From the NCBI GenBank assembly GCA_963682055.1, contig OY821751.1:5022001-5086000 (forward strand): a stretch of 64,000 bases of DNA, written 5' to 3'. Shown piece after piece: positions 9,944 to 20,504 of this stretch (positions within the stretch are counted from its first letter, which is position 1; each line of letters opens with the position of its first letter). The position numbers and the translations under genes were made by a program. A model generated the notes under the pieces. That model was given only the letters and a program-made list of their open reading frames with translations, did no database searches and was not told the origin of the DNA. This stretch comes from Primula veris. Taxonomy: Eukaryota; Streptophyta; Magnoliopsida; Ericales; Primulaceae.

Positions 9944-10906
9944 TTAGATGGTCGATAGGACAACTCCTTCCATCATAAAGCTTGAACTCAGGGATGACGA
10001 ACCCCGCCGGATTGCGATATCGCGTGATCTGGTCGGTACATGGGGTTTCTTGGCATACGTTCCATGCCTGTTGGAACGCGTCATCCGAGGCTTGGTAGGG
10101 GGGTATCCCCCCTGATGGGGTGGCGGGCCGTATCCTTTCCTGGTCATGCGTTCGGGATATCTATTGTCCTTCGTGTGGGTGTCGAGGACATGTTCCCTAT
10201 GAGTGTTCGTGTGGACGATTATCGGAGGGATCATTTCCGGGACATTGCCCCCTTGATGGGGCACTCTTGTATCGGTCTGTCGACCTGCTGCTTCCAGGGC
10301 GGCCCTGTAAGCTGATTCTTCCGCTTCACGGCGTAGATCTTTGTCTGTATTGGCGAGTTGGGTAATTGGAAATGCGATGCCGGCTGCTGTCATGGCCGTC
10401 ATGCATGCCGCCAGTTGAGCTTGTAGCTGGGCGTAGTTCCTTTCATCGGCTAAAGGAACAACGTGTTGTACTTCCACCGTGGGTGGGGTAATTATCCTCG
10501 GCGGATGAGTCGGTAGTCGGGACAACTGTTCGAGTACATGATCCCTGGGCATACCATATCGGTGAGCTTCGTTCGTTTGTAAACGAGCACCGGAGTTGAC
10601 CGAGGCTGTTAGCAAATGGACTCTTGAGCTCGGCCCTGCTTGGGATCCGGGTAGTCGTCTTCGTGCACGCCTTAATACGGGAATAACTTGTTCGTCCGAG
10701 GACGAGGGATGTTCGTCAACAATCCCTTCAAGTTGTTGGGGTTGTTCTTGGTTGACATAGGAGGTTGTTGGTTGGTTTCCGGACTGGATAGCGTCATATT
10801 TGTCACGGATGGCGAGCAGATTGTCGAGGTCTTGTTGGCTAATTTGCGCGTTTTGGTTATTGGTTTCTACTATCTCGGGATGGGTTTCTTCTTCATTGTT
10901 CACCAT
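9944..10906 (-). pseudogene. Gag N-terminal ORF of the Tat element, frameshifted
   Basis: Starts at ATG 10906, 60 bp after the PBS on the minus strand. The N-terminal 270 residues are low-complexity, Gln/Pro/Arg-rich and predicted disordered, as in other Tat gags. After the GGYPP codons (about 10097) this frame becomes meaningless and stops at 9944, while the pol frame takes over with good gag sequence (RYRNPAGFVIPEFKLYDG region, about 10040-9960). The switch lies in a C-rich run (G run on the plus strand, 10098-10103), which suggests a single-base deletion or a sequencing error. If real, this copy cannot make full Gag from a standard frame unless ribosomes slip there. Confidence 0.8.
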
Positions 10907-10965
10907 TGTCGCTCGTCTGGTAGAGTATGGGTATTCGAATTCTAAACTAGCTGGGGGCTAGATGT

Positions 10966-10983
10966 TTCCCGGAGACGGCGCCA
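10966..10983 (-). promoter_or_regulatory. tRNA primer binding site (PBS)
   Basis: On the minus strand the sequence TGGCGCCGTCTCCGGGAA lies two bases beyond the LTR end. It begins with TGG, the complement of a tRNA CCA tail, and resembles the complement of the plant tRNA-Asp 3' end as in other plant gypsy elements; the exact tRNA is inferred. Confidence 0.8.
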
Positions 10984-10985
10984 TT

Positions 10986-11562
10986 TGATAAAGCCATAAC
11001 ATTGGGGGGTCGCATTAGGCTTTTCAACAATAATATAATTGTAAATTAAACGTAAACAATGAACACTTTCTGGTCTTATTTATTGATCGGATTAGTACAC
11101 TCGTTCGGATTGTTACACTTGCTCGGATTATTGCTTATTTATTACAATTATGCTTGATTTGATTATTTAATCTCTCGTCTTGGTCGATCTCCTGATTCTT
11201 GGTGGCTCGGCTCTTTCACTGTTCGACTTCTTTCTCAATGGGTTAAGCTTTGGCTAGTTTCTCTCTTTTCTCAACTTCTCTCTCTATTTTTTGGATAGAT
11301 TTTTCTGCCCTTTTCTTGGGGGGGATACTTGGCTATTTATAGGCAAGTATGCCTCCTAAGATGTTGACAAATGTCCCCATCTTGGGAGATTTTTCAGACA
11401 TGGGTCCCTATTTAAGTGGGCTTGGGCTTTTAGTAATATCCAATCTTATTCTTAAAGAAAAGGCTTGTGATAGCCCATTTAAGCATTGGATACCCCTCTA
11501 TGATGGGTGGGTCGATTCATACCCGAATAGATACATTCGGGTCTAATTTTTATGTCCTATCA
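10986..11562 (-). repeat. 5' LTR of the Tat element (577 bp)
   Basis: On the minus strand it runs TGATAGGACATA...GGCTTTATCA, with a 5-bp terminal inverted repeat TGATA/TATCA and canonical TG..CA ends. The 3' end abuts the PBS after two bases. It contains a TATA box (see separate entry). The 3' LTR lies outside the window, so divergence dating is not possible here. Confidence 0.8.
11333..11341 (-). promoter_or_regulatory. TATA box of the Tat LTR
   Basis: Minus-strand TATAAATAG in the middle of the LTR, the usual position for the U3 promoter, would place genomic RNA starts near 11300. A pyrimidine-rich stretch on the plus strand (11220-11320) lies just downstream of it in transcription. Confidence 0.55.
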
Positions 11563-12070
11563 ATACGCTTGGAGATTGGACTAAAATCTATGAATCTGGT
11601 ATATACAATATAAACATTAATGTTTATCCGGGTTTTATTGTTATTGTTTTATCGACCTTCTCAGCATACTGTGTGAAAGGTACAATTACTAAATTCCTTG
11701 TTGTTTTATCTCGGTAGGTACTGTATAAATACGCCGCATGATAAACGATAATCAAATAAACCTACCATGTTTGAACAGTTATATGGAATAGTATTGAGTT
11801 AATTATTTTTATGTGTTTGAGACCATATATGATTAATATAGTATTACCTCGGTAATTTATTCGTCACTGCAATGATATATATTTAGTACTATTACATTGA
11901 TACTAAGTGAAAGATTACATGCTGCAGTCAATTAATCATGAAAAATGTGCAACTCTGATGAGTAATAATTATTATACAAGGATACCGATGGGAGCATTCT
12001 GCTCGGTGGAGCACAGTGAGTTCGGTGGTCGGGGATAAGTGGAGTTCTTTTGAATCACTCGACATTTGAC
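11563..12070. other. AT-rich flank, probably degraded copia interior
   Basis: No ORF of note. It sits between the Tat LTR and a copia polypurine tract and LTR, so the part nearest 12070 is probably untranslated 3' sequence of that copia element. No recognisable pol domain remains. Confidence 0.4.
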
Positions 12071-12450
12071 TTCAAGTGGGAGATTGTTGAGTTGTGGAGC
12101 CAAATGAGGTTTGGTCATATTTTCTAATTATCCCACATCGCCTGGAAATGTAATTGTAATATGACCCACTAAGTGTTCTATTTATATTCCCCAATATATT
12201 GTATTTTTAATTGCACATTTACATCTACACAAACACCTTTACATATTGTAAAGAGAGAGTTCTAGTTGCGAGAGAACCATAGATTTGTGATCTAGCTAGA
12301 TTACGTTTGTAATCCTCTTTTAATATATATAAGTGTCACGTGTAGCGGCCCGGAGACGTAGTCAATTTGGGTGAACTCCGTTATCAAAGTGTGTGTATGC
12401 TCGGTTTGAGTCCCTGTCTTTCTTTGTGCTCGACCTGATCGACCCCGACA
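12071..12450 (+). mobile_element. 3' end of a Ty1/copia element: polypurine tract plus LTR (12085-12450)
   Basis: The purine tract AAGTGGGAGAT directly precedes TGTTGAGTTGTGG, the classic copia PPT/LTR junction. The LTR contains an attatcccacatcg block, a run ending tatataagtgtcacgtgta and the segment gggtgaactccgttatca, and is placed to end at ...ccccgaca (12450). It aligns along its length with the solo LTR at 17492-17813, so both belong to one family. The internal region is missing or unrecognisable. Confidence 0.72.
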
Positions 12451-12976
12451 AACCAAAAACACGCTGGATCTTGCTTTTTGTCATGACTAATAATAGCTGC
12501 TGTTTGTCCTTTCAGGAAAACAAAACGAAATAATAATACTCAAAATGCTACAAGTTTATTAGACAAAGACAAATGAAAGAATGAGCGGGTACGGATCCTG
12601 GAAGCGGGTAAGAGACCCTGGCTTGTATAGACCGGTCCGAGATCTTTAGGGGCCTCATTTAGTTTTAACCAAGAAAAAAAAAGTGCCTATTATTAACATT
12701 GAAGAAAAAATTTAATATTATTTGCAATAAAAGAAACAACAATTAATATCAAACCATATATATACTTATTTACTACAGAAAATCTAACCAAAATATAATT
12801 TGAACTCTTAAATTGCTTAAGTTGACAAAAAATAAAATATCAAACTGAACATTATATATTTCAACAATTGGAATCAAGTAGAGTATCAAACTACACAGTA
12901 AATTTATTCAACACCGAAATAAAAATACTCTACTTGATTCCATTTGTTGAAATAATTATATGGGCATTGTTGATTA
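12451..12976. repeat. Intergenic DNA with a hairpin (arms 12857-12886 and 12925-12954)
   Basis: The two 30-bp arms are complementary with one mismatch (tatttcaacaa[t/a]tggaatcaa... against its reverse complement) around a 38-bp loop. It lies just past the 3' end of the DC1 pseudogene. The rest is AT-rich without ORFs. The hairpin may be a small MITE. Confidence 0.7.
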
Positions 12977-14700
12977 TCAACAAAAAGATTTATACGGGCA
13001 TCGAAGATGAACCCTGAAGTTACAAGTTTTACATTCAAGCGCAACACAAGCTGCTAAACCACTTCTCAAAAGCTCACCACAACTGCTGCAGCGAGAGCAA
13101 TCGTAAGTAGATGAAATCGTAGTAAGCTTGTGTTCGTGTCGTGTTTGGGATCTTCTTTGAACATGTGGGACTTTCCATAGTTGACCTTTGAATCTGCCGC
13201 ACATTCAAGCATGCAGACTGTATGAGTGAATTGATCAGCAAAGACGCAATGGTAGTACCAGAGTTTTGGGTTAAGCGTTTCCAGACATGCTCACATATAT
13301 ATTCGTCTTAATGATTTTGACGTGCAGAGTAAGTTAATCTGAAGGGCTCTGATTTCCAGTACCTATGCTTTATGACACCTGGCGCCATAGCACACATAAA
13401 ACATAATTCGATGCTACATGTATTGCAGTGAAGGATATACTCAGATTTTGTGGAATCACATGCAGTACATGTGCTGGAAAAATTGATTATTGGTTTAAAG
13501 GGGTGTTTGTGAGCTTCGTGGCATACAGTTCCTTGCAATATTGAAGCACACTTGATGTCGATCAAAAAGTCTTCACTTACGTAGAGAAAAGAATTGCTTG
13601 TTTGGTCGCAGCAAATACACTCGAAGAACATCGATCCACTCTGTAGGTCGAGTTGGAATTCAGGGTGGAGTGGGTGTTGAATCTGTTTGGGTAACTCGGT
13701 ACAACACCCGTGTAGAAAATAATCACAGTCTATACAACCGTAGGAGGGAGGCGATATCTGTATTGCACATGCTTCACATGTTTTATCATTCGCTTTCTCA
13801 TCAATTAGACTCAAAGGGTGCTCATGGTCAAAATGAATCATTGTATTATCTATATTAGCATCTCCGTCTATATACTTCCCAACAAACCGTGATATTAACT
13901 CTGCTGAATCTTGTTTCATGGGCAAAACGATATATTGGTCCCTACAGGTTTGAATGCACTAAGTTAGAAAAAAAATCACAGAAGTATATTATGGATGGAA
14001 AATATCAAAATACACGAACCCGAGATATATACATAACATGAAGTTATTAATATTTTTAGATCGACTAACCTTGACGTTGACTGTATGGTTTTTGATCTTG
14101 CACAAATGACATGGGAAAAAAACAGACAACCTACGCACGAATAGTTGCATTGAAACATGAAGAGCTTACTGTGACAGATGTCACATTTTTTGCAGTGCTT
14201 GCTATATTCGAATGGAACTGATGGCAAAAGTGTAAGAAGATGTCTATGATCACTATGCTTAACTGTGTCAGATATCAGGGTACAGTTCTGATGAACCCAA
14301 AAAGAGTAAACGTTACACTTGTAAGACAAACCTTCTTCCGTTTTCAGACAAATATCGCAGGCAAACGAGATAGGGACCTGTATGGGAGTTAATAGATGTG
14401 GATGGCATTTGTCTTGAATCGTACGTGTTCATGTCCACAATAAACGAACATATAGAACAATTGTAAACCACCATTTCAAACCCAGTTTCTTTACATAAAC
14501 TACATTTTAAATCGGGACCATTGTGCCAACGGCGGATGAGAGGGTGTTGTGGGTGCAGGGGGTGGTCCAATACTCTCGGTAGTTCGGTGCATACTTTATG
14601 CAAGTAGTATGGACACTCTTCACATCTGTAGAAAGGGCACGAAATTGCTATCTGACACCCATCACACTTAATCTCTGGCTCTGGATGATCATTACCATTA
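12977..14700 (-). pseudogene. DC1 (cysteine/histidine-rich C1) domain protein, broken
   Basis: Minus-strand fragments encode repeated plant DC1 zinc-binding modules: CxxC...CxxC blocks with HPLHP and the HEHPLSLI/LTY spacing. Order: 14700-14313 (KCDGCQIAIS..., PHLLTPIQ after a frameshift near 14420), 14400-14070 (CDICLKTEEG...), an intron with donor at 14069 and acceptor at 13942 that restores frame, 13941-13308, then a TAA at 13308-13310. Past it, further DC1 sequence (NPKLWYYHC-like, then CSSCGELL...CKTCNF) persists to a stop at 12977 but in changing frames. At least one early frameshift, one nonsense codon and two later shifts make a functional product unlikely. DC1 proteins are a large plant family of mostly unknown role, some linked to defence. 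No start codon or upstream exon was identified. Confidence 0.78.
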
Positions 14701-14868
14701 CATCAATCGGGTAAAATCGTATCATGAAACAGTTCTTATCAAATGCAAAAGAATAATAATTAAACAGTATCATGAAATCCACCCTAAGGCATAAGCAATC
14801 AAGCATGCATGGAATCTTTTCAGGTTTCCTACTAATACTTAACTAACAAAAGGTATTAATACACTTAC

Positions 14869-16498
14869 AAATGAAGAACCACAATTGATCGTTATCAAAA
14901 GTCATGCAGGCCTTAGAAATATATGAATAAGACTCTAGATTTGGAAGAAGCTCTTCCATCCTCAATATATTAACCAAGAAAACAAAGTGTGTTCATATAA
15001 ACTCAATTTCATGTTTGAGAGATCTGTAAGATTTAGACGACATGGTTACCTGCAATTCTTTTATTAGAGTATCACAGAACCTTTGCTCGGCAACTGCTGC
15101 GAAATATTTTGCCTTGACAGCATTACATGCTCTCTGTTTTGCTTGTAGGGCCAGTTGTACTTGTACCTTGTCGAGCTTCTGCAACAAAATAACACGTCAT
15201 TATAAGAAAACTATTTTACAGTATTAGCCACCCACAGATTCAAGAAAGTAAATAAACTCAAAACTATTTGTAAGATTTTTTTTACCGAACGAGATTTCGA
15301 TAGTATAATGAGACACTGATGGCGTTTTTGGAATACTTGCCTATCTGGGAACAAAACGGATATTTATTTCAAGTTCCCAACTCTACCTGTTGAGTTCCTT
15401 TCGTTATTCCCTCCATCGAGTAGATAAGTTTTAAGCGACCGGCAGGGCTTGCTATAGCATCTTGAAACTGCAGATTTTATAAAGAAAGTAAATATAATGA
15501 GGAAGTTTTTAAAGCAATGGTTTTTAAGAATAATTTTTTTTGACCAATCCACAAACAGTTTCATTTCCCCAAGGGTTGTGCACAAAGAAGTCAATTAGCA
15601 GAGAACGATATTCAATATCAGCAATTTAAACAGTAGTAAGCTATTTTATAATTAGAAACTGACACCAAAAAAATGTAACCAAACAGTAGAATATATGCAG
15701 AGTTGAAGAACGTAAAACATGGCAGTTCCACACTCATGACAAAATGCCATTAACATATAATGCACAACTTTGTCTTAAATTTTCTACCTATACGTGCATT
15801 ATATCCAGAGGCAATCATGTGAAAAAAAGTAGGATGATTTTACCATTTTTAGACAGGTTAAGCATACAACGGAAAGGAAAAATGATATGAGACCTTCTAG
15901 AGGTGATTTTGAAATATTACCCTAGAATAACATGTTTGAAATGAAAAGATTCAGCATTAGCTACGAGCCTAGAAGATAAATCATAAATATTGAGTTCATA
16001 CTTCATTCAAGTAAAGATTATTCATACGGTTGTACCTGTGAGTTTATAGAGTTCAATAATGATGTTTCCTTTAGCATCAAATCTTTAATCTCCAACAAAG
16101 CATTATATGTAGCATAAAGCTTACGAGTTTTGCCAAGTTTTCCTTGTACACAGGGGGGAAGCTAAGTGGGGACGATCGGGTGCCACGGCACCCCCCATAA
16201 TTTTAGAAATCCCAAGTGACGCAATTTTTTTTAGTACAATTTCTTTTTAGGTGTAGATTTGGCACCACCCATAAAAATATGTTACTTGTACATATATTTT
16301 GGCACCCCCCATTTACACATCCTGGCTTCGCCCCTGCCTGTACATTTAGCATTGAGAATTATAAATTGTTGAAAGTTACAAGAATGTGTGCATGCTCTAA
16401 ACTACTTAATTACAGATATAATCAAAGAAATTTCAATTTTTGTTTAAGCCACTCTTACCTGAATATGAGCATCTAGTTCTGAAAAACGGTGTTCATAC
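14869..16498 (-). CDS. Exons of an unrecognised coiled-coil protein (partial)
   Basis: Minus-strand exons with GT-AG borders: 16498-16459 (YEHRFSELDAHIQ), one ending at 16036 (GKLGKTRKLYATYNALLEIK..., start near 16142 unresolved), 15178-15050 (43 codons, KLDKVQVQLALQAKQRACNA...) and a terminal exon from 14960 that, in phase, stops after about 15 codons. The composition (Leu/Lys/Glu/Gln, alanine-rich heptads) indicates a coiled coil. I do not recognise the family and cannot find upstream exons; 16499-16878 shows none. A hAT-type insertion lies at the upstream edge of the second exon, where its acceptor should be, so the gene may be dead. Confidence 0.42.
16143..16344. mobile_element. 186-bp non-autonomous hAT element (16151-16336) with 8-bp target duplication
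   Basis: Ends are CAGGGGGGAAGC and GCTTCGCCCCTG, a near-perfect inverted repeat of the hAT type CAGGGGCGAAGC. Flanks are cttgtaca (16143-16150) and cctgtaca (16337-16344), 7 of 8 identical, the target length expected for hAT. The interior contains 'ggcacccccc' blocks common to this plant MITE family. A related fragment (gtgtgccgtcgcgcgtgcccgat) lies near 20850. Confidence 0.82.
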
Positions 16499-16878
16499 CT
16501 ACCCAGAAAAGTTGTGAGTAAAACTAATAGTTTTCATATTTTTCCCCTCAAAATAAATCAGAACAGAACATAAAAAATGTATTAGGAATGTATAAGATGA
16601 GATACATAACTGGATAAGTTCTGCTTGAGTAGGAACATCATCAAGCTATCTCTTAATACTGGGAAAGATGAGATATATGTAGTATGGCATTGTAATACTG
16701 GGAAATTAGATAAGTCCTTAAAGCATGTGTGTTTCTTTCCCCTACTCCAAAAACACAATTTTTTCACTCAATGTTGCAACTAAAAATATATCACTCATAT
16801 AAGTAGATGAAGAAAACCAAACACTAGATTCACGGATATTATTGTCGTAAATAGCAACTGTAAAATACCCTCTTTGCA

Positions 16879-17878
16879 GAATTTAGTGTGTCGTTAGAAA
16901 TGTTTAACGAAATTCATGCTCAATACTTTCCTAGGAAGAATAAAAATCATCATGCTACAGGTTAATCCCAAGAATCTTGTGTCGATTATATTATACCTTA
17001 TCAAACAATCACAGCCGCTCGCAACTCTGAATTTTTTACATAGAAAATCCTAGATAATGCAACCTATTTAAGTGAATATTTTTTTAGTTTGCGTCATTGT
17101 ATTATAACTTTGAAACACAATCCATACTAAACACATAACATGTAACTTGCATAAAGATGTATTCACAATGAAATGCCTACATTTTCCTTTAAAAAAGTAT
17201 GTTTTACTGTCTCTAGATTGTTTTGTTCTTGCTTGTGGTGTTAACGTAAGATATATGTCCATATGTGTACAACAGTATTAATTTCAACTTGGATTAGATA
17301 ATCACAATTACTCAATCTAATATGTAATGCCAAACTCAATTTATGATGATTTGTAAGTCGTTGGCAAATATTCCGTGCAGTTTTTAACCTTACGTACCTA
17401 TTTCTCTCACAATTTTGAGCAGATATATTGTAAAAGTTGGTGATAGACGGGTTCACAAAGTTTATTCACTCTTTCAAATCTTTCTGAATCTTGTTGAGTT
17501 GATGTTCACTAATTATCTCACATCACTAAGAATTGTAATAAGACTCACTATGGGTTCTATATACACTCTACTTATCTTGTATTTTAATTATCACATGTTA
17601 TCACATAATAACAGAGAATATTGTAGAGAAATAGTTCTATTTGTGAAAGAAGCATAAATTTGTGATCAAGTTAGATTACGTTTGCAATCCTCCCTATAAT
17701 ATATATAAGTGTCACGTGTAGCGGTCCGGAGACGTAGCCATTATTGGGTGAACTCCGTTATCAAATTGTGTGTGTGCGATTTATCCTTTATTTAGCTCAT
17801 CGATTTCCCAACAAGTCTCTGCACTTGAAACATCAGCGTAAGAACAAAGCAGATTGATCGCTGATAGACGCAAATCAT
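16879..17878 (+). repeat. Duplicated PAI 5' flank (left copy, interrupted by a solo LTR)
   Basis: From gaatttagtgtgtcgttagaaatg to gacgcaaatcat this stretch matches 22108-22777 nearly base for base (about 670 bp) once the solo LTR and target duplication at 17492-17818 are removed. The right copy continues into the PAI start codon and exon 1; here the last shared bases read caaatcata, so ATG has become ATA and the PAI exon sequence is absent. Homology stops exactly at that point and copia-like sequence follows. Confidence 0.88.
17487..17818. mobile_element. Ty1/copia solo LTR (17492-17813) with 5-bp target duplication
   Basis: TGTTGAG...CCCAACA, 322 bp, in the same family as the LTR at 12085-12450 (shared gtgtcacgtgtagcgg[c/t]ccggag and gtgaactccgttatca). 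Flanks are aatct (17487-17491) and agtct (17814-17818). The paralogous empty site at about 22706-22720 (ctttccgagtctctgcac) shows a single agtct, which proves both the insertion boundaries and the 5-bp duplication; the left copy has one substitution. No internal region is present, so this is a recombined solo LTR. Confidence 0.92.
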
Positions 17879-18458
17879 AGACTTTGAAAGGTTTAAGGAT
17901 GATAATGCGGATCCATATACAAAGATGCTTGACTCGTGGAGGAGTCGAAGCTTCATCGAGGGGAATGAGCTTTGACGCCCATTAAATTGAAAACCTTCAC
18001 ATAGGCTACCCAACCTGAACTGCAAACTCCAGAGTATGGTTCAAAGGGAAAACCGAACTATGTGGGTGACCAAACAAATCATTCGAGAACATAAGTTTTT
18101 AGCCCATTTCTATAATAAAAGAGTGATAGACTTGTATCATATGAAAAGTGAGCAAAAGGCTCTTAATGAAAACAACTATCTCGAAGTTCGAGGAGAGGTG
18201 AGTCAGGACACCTTTGATTTGAAATCAGCTATAACGAGTGTGTATAGTTGATACTATGTGATGAGTTAGGGCTAAATCGTTATAGCACTCGGTTGAATTT
18301 GGCAAGACAGTTCAAGATCAAATATGGACAACAACTAAAAGGGCATAGTAAGTGGTGTAGAGAAGGCATTGTGTGAGTACTTTCTTTGGTATACACAAAA
18401 TGTTGATGGTTAAAAGCATTACGCTACCCAAGACAAGTATATATCCAAATGCTATTTC
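17879..18458 (+). mobile_element. Remnant of a copia 3' end (RNase H tail and downstream)
   Basis: Codons reading DNADPYTK at 17900-17925 resemble the end of copia RNase H ('NLADPFTKGL'), followed by sequence recalling copia 3' leaders (tacccaacctgaact...tcaaagggaaaacc). Many stops and shifts are present. Assigned by resemblance only. Confidence 0.4.
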
Positions 18459-20504
18459 TGTAAAATACCGTATTTTGTTTTATTATATTTATTTACTAAT
18501 GTTTAATACTTGGTGCTGCTTTGATATTTTAACAAGATGTCGGGAAGCAAGGACTCAGACTAATAATAAGGATGAGTAATTAAGTTGAAATAAATAAGAA
18601 AAGAGGGTTACAGTAGAAAATAAAGTCTGTCTTTTAATTCCTTTCTAACGCATATGCAGAGAAATAGAGCATTTAGTTCTCTTATTTGTATATATATACA
18701 TATACATATACCTACACACATATTCATATATACACAATGGAAACGGTAGGTATAGAGAGAGATCAGCCGAGAGACAGAGAGACTGGAGATAAATTCTTGT
18801 CATGTTATCTTCATCAAGGTAAATCTAGTATACCTTTTAATTTATCTGGTTGCTCGGTCTAGATCACAAGGTTTTTGTTTATATGTTTTAGGCCAGGTTA
18901 CTAAGTTCTAAATTTATTAGTGATGATTAAATTATGAATCTGCTACTAAGGTTATAGGATCATTGTAGAGTATAAACTTGTAAATTTCTAGGAGAACAAA
19001 TTAATGATGGGTAGCTGTTTATTCAAATTAGTTCTTGATTTAGTCATGCCCTCGTGTCGAAGTCCATGAGTTAGATAACGTTTGGTAGCACTGTAGCGAT
19101 GATATGAATTTGGTTGGTTCAATATATGTATACACAGACCTTATAAAATACATAAGTTGCTAGGATTAAACTAATAGAAATTTGATCCGGCGTATGTATA
19201 GTTGTAGCTTTGTAAAATATTTATAACCTTTCTTCGAGTAATCCAATGGAAGAATAAATGAATTTGAATGCAAGAGAATTAGATGATCAGGAATATGTTT
19301 AGTATTATCTTAAATGAGTTGATGACAGTGGCTTAGGACTTAGGTTGGAGTAGCTAAATGATTAAGGTAAAATTTAGTTGTTGCACACTAGTATTGAGAA
19401 TTAGCTATTATATATATATTTACAAGTTAAGCTGTTTTTGGTAGCCTTGTTTAATAGAGACATTCGGGTTAGCGAGAATCCGAGTCAGGTGAGTGGGTTT
19501 TGTCTTTCTACTACAAAGTATCCCATTGTATTTTTACGACAAAGTAATTGCATATTTTTAGTGATTGTTCACAAAACAGTATTATTATATAAGTATATTT
19601 ATATTAAATGTTGAAAGAAAGAAAGAAAGGTAATTTTATGAAGTGCCTATAATTTTATGAATTGAAATTTTATATTAAAGACAGTTTTATGTTATGGTGC
19701 GCTTATGATTTTGTATTGGTATCATGAGAGAGAAGTCCAACGGAGATTCCTCCAAGCCCATCAGTGGAGTGACGTTGGCAACTAAACAAATGAGTTTAGT
19801 TCTCAACGGTTGAGTTAGCGATTGTACATAGCTTCGTCAATCGGAACATTTTAAGGAATAGACTCAGCCGTCATGCTGTGGTGACCTTAATTACGTAGTG
19901 CACGTATGGTTTATACACCTGAGAAAAGATCGTCGATAAAGAGATTGAGTAAGTCAATCGAGCTTGTTACCGTAACATAATACTTTCATATTTGCGAACA
20001 CCATGATAATAAAGAAGAAAGATATTATTTATATTTCATTCAATTTGTTCAAGTAATTTCTAAAGAATTGCATTAGGAATTTTACTTAAAAGAAAAGCAT
20101 TTAATTTGAAAGAAAATATAAAGAAAATCTTATTTATGTCCCTTATATTATATTGTAAGACATTCTCTCTCATTAAGCTCGTTTAGCTCACCCCTCCTTT
20201 TTAAAATGTTTTTCAGGTAAGTGATCGGGTATTTAGATTTGAAGTCAATTAGTTAGGACCAGACAGACCTTATAGAAGTTTAAGTTATATTTTCCGCTGC
20301 GATTTAATTTTTCTTTAGCTTATATGATGTAAAATTACTTGGTAAGTACCGTAGTTAAAATTGTTATTAATGAAGGTATAGAATTTTGGGTATATTTCAT
20401 TATTCTACTATTTCTGAATGTTTGTAAATTAGGTTTTGTTTAGCACGTGTCGACATACGTGTTATTCGGCCGTGTGACTCCCAAATTAGGTCAGGGATGT
20501 TACA
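18459..20504. mobile_element. Probable 2.05-kb gypsy solo LTR
   Basis: Starts TGTAAAATACCG and ends GGGATGTTACA, matching the TGTAA..TTACA termini typical of large plant chromovirus LTRs (Tekay/Del type). The interior contains agagagacagagagactgg and a cttccgctgc-like segment seen in such LTRs. The flanks atttc (left) and atttt (right) could be a mutated 5-bp duplication. No coding sequence is present. Polarity and boundaries are inferred from the ends only. Confidence 0.5.

Larger units (their letters stand above)
1..11562 (-). mobile_element. Ty3/gypsy Tat-lineage LTR retrotransposon (3' LTR outside window)
   Basis: Read on the minus strand the order is 5' LTR (10986-11562), primer binding site, gag, protease-RT-RNase H-second RNase H-integrase, a tandem-repeat block, and then an ORF in the opposite orientation before the 3' LTR, which lies left of base 1. 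A second (archaeal-type) RNase H and an antisense extra ORF between pol and the 3' LTR are established hallmarks of the plant Tat lineage (Tat/Retand/Ogre relatives). The 1,646-codon pol ORF is uninterrupted, so insertion is probably fairly recent, although gag carries a frameshift near 10098. Target-site duplication cannot be tested because the left end is missing; the five bases right of the LTR are atacg. Confidence 0.88.
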
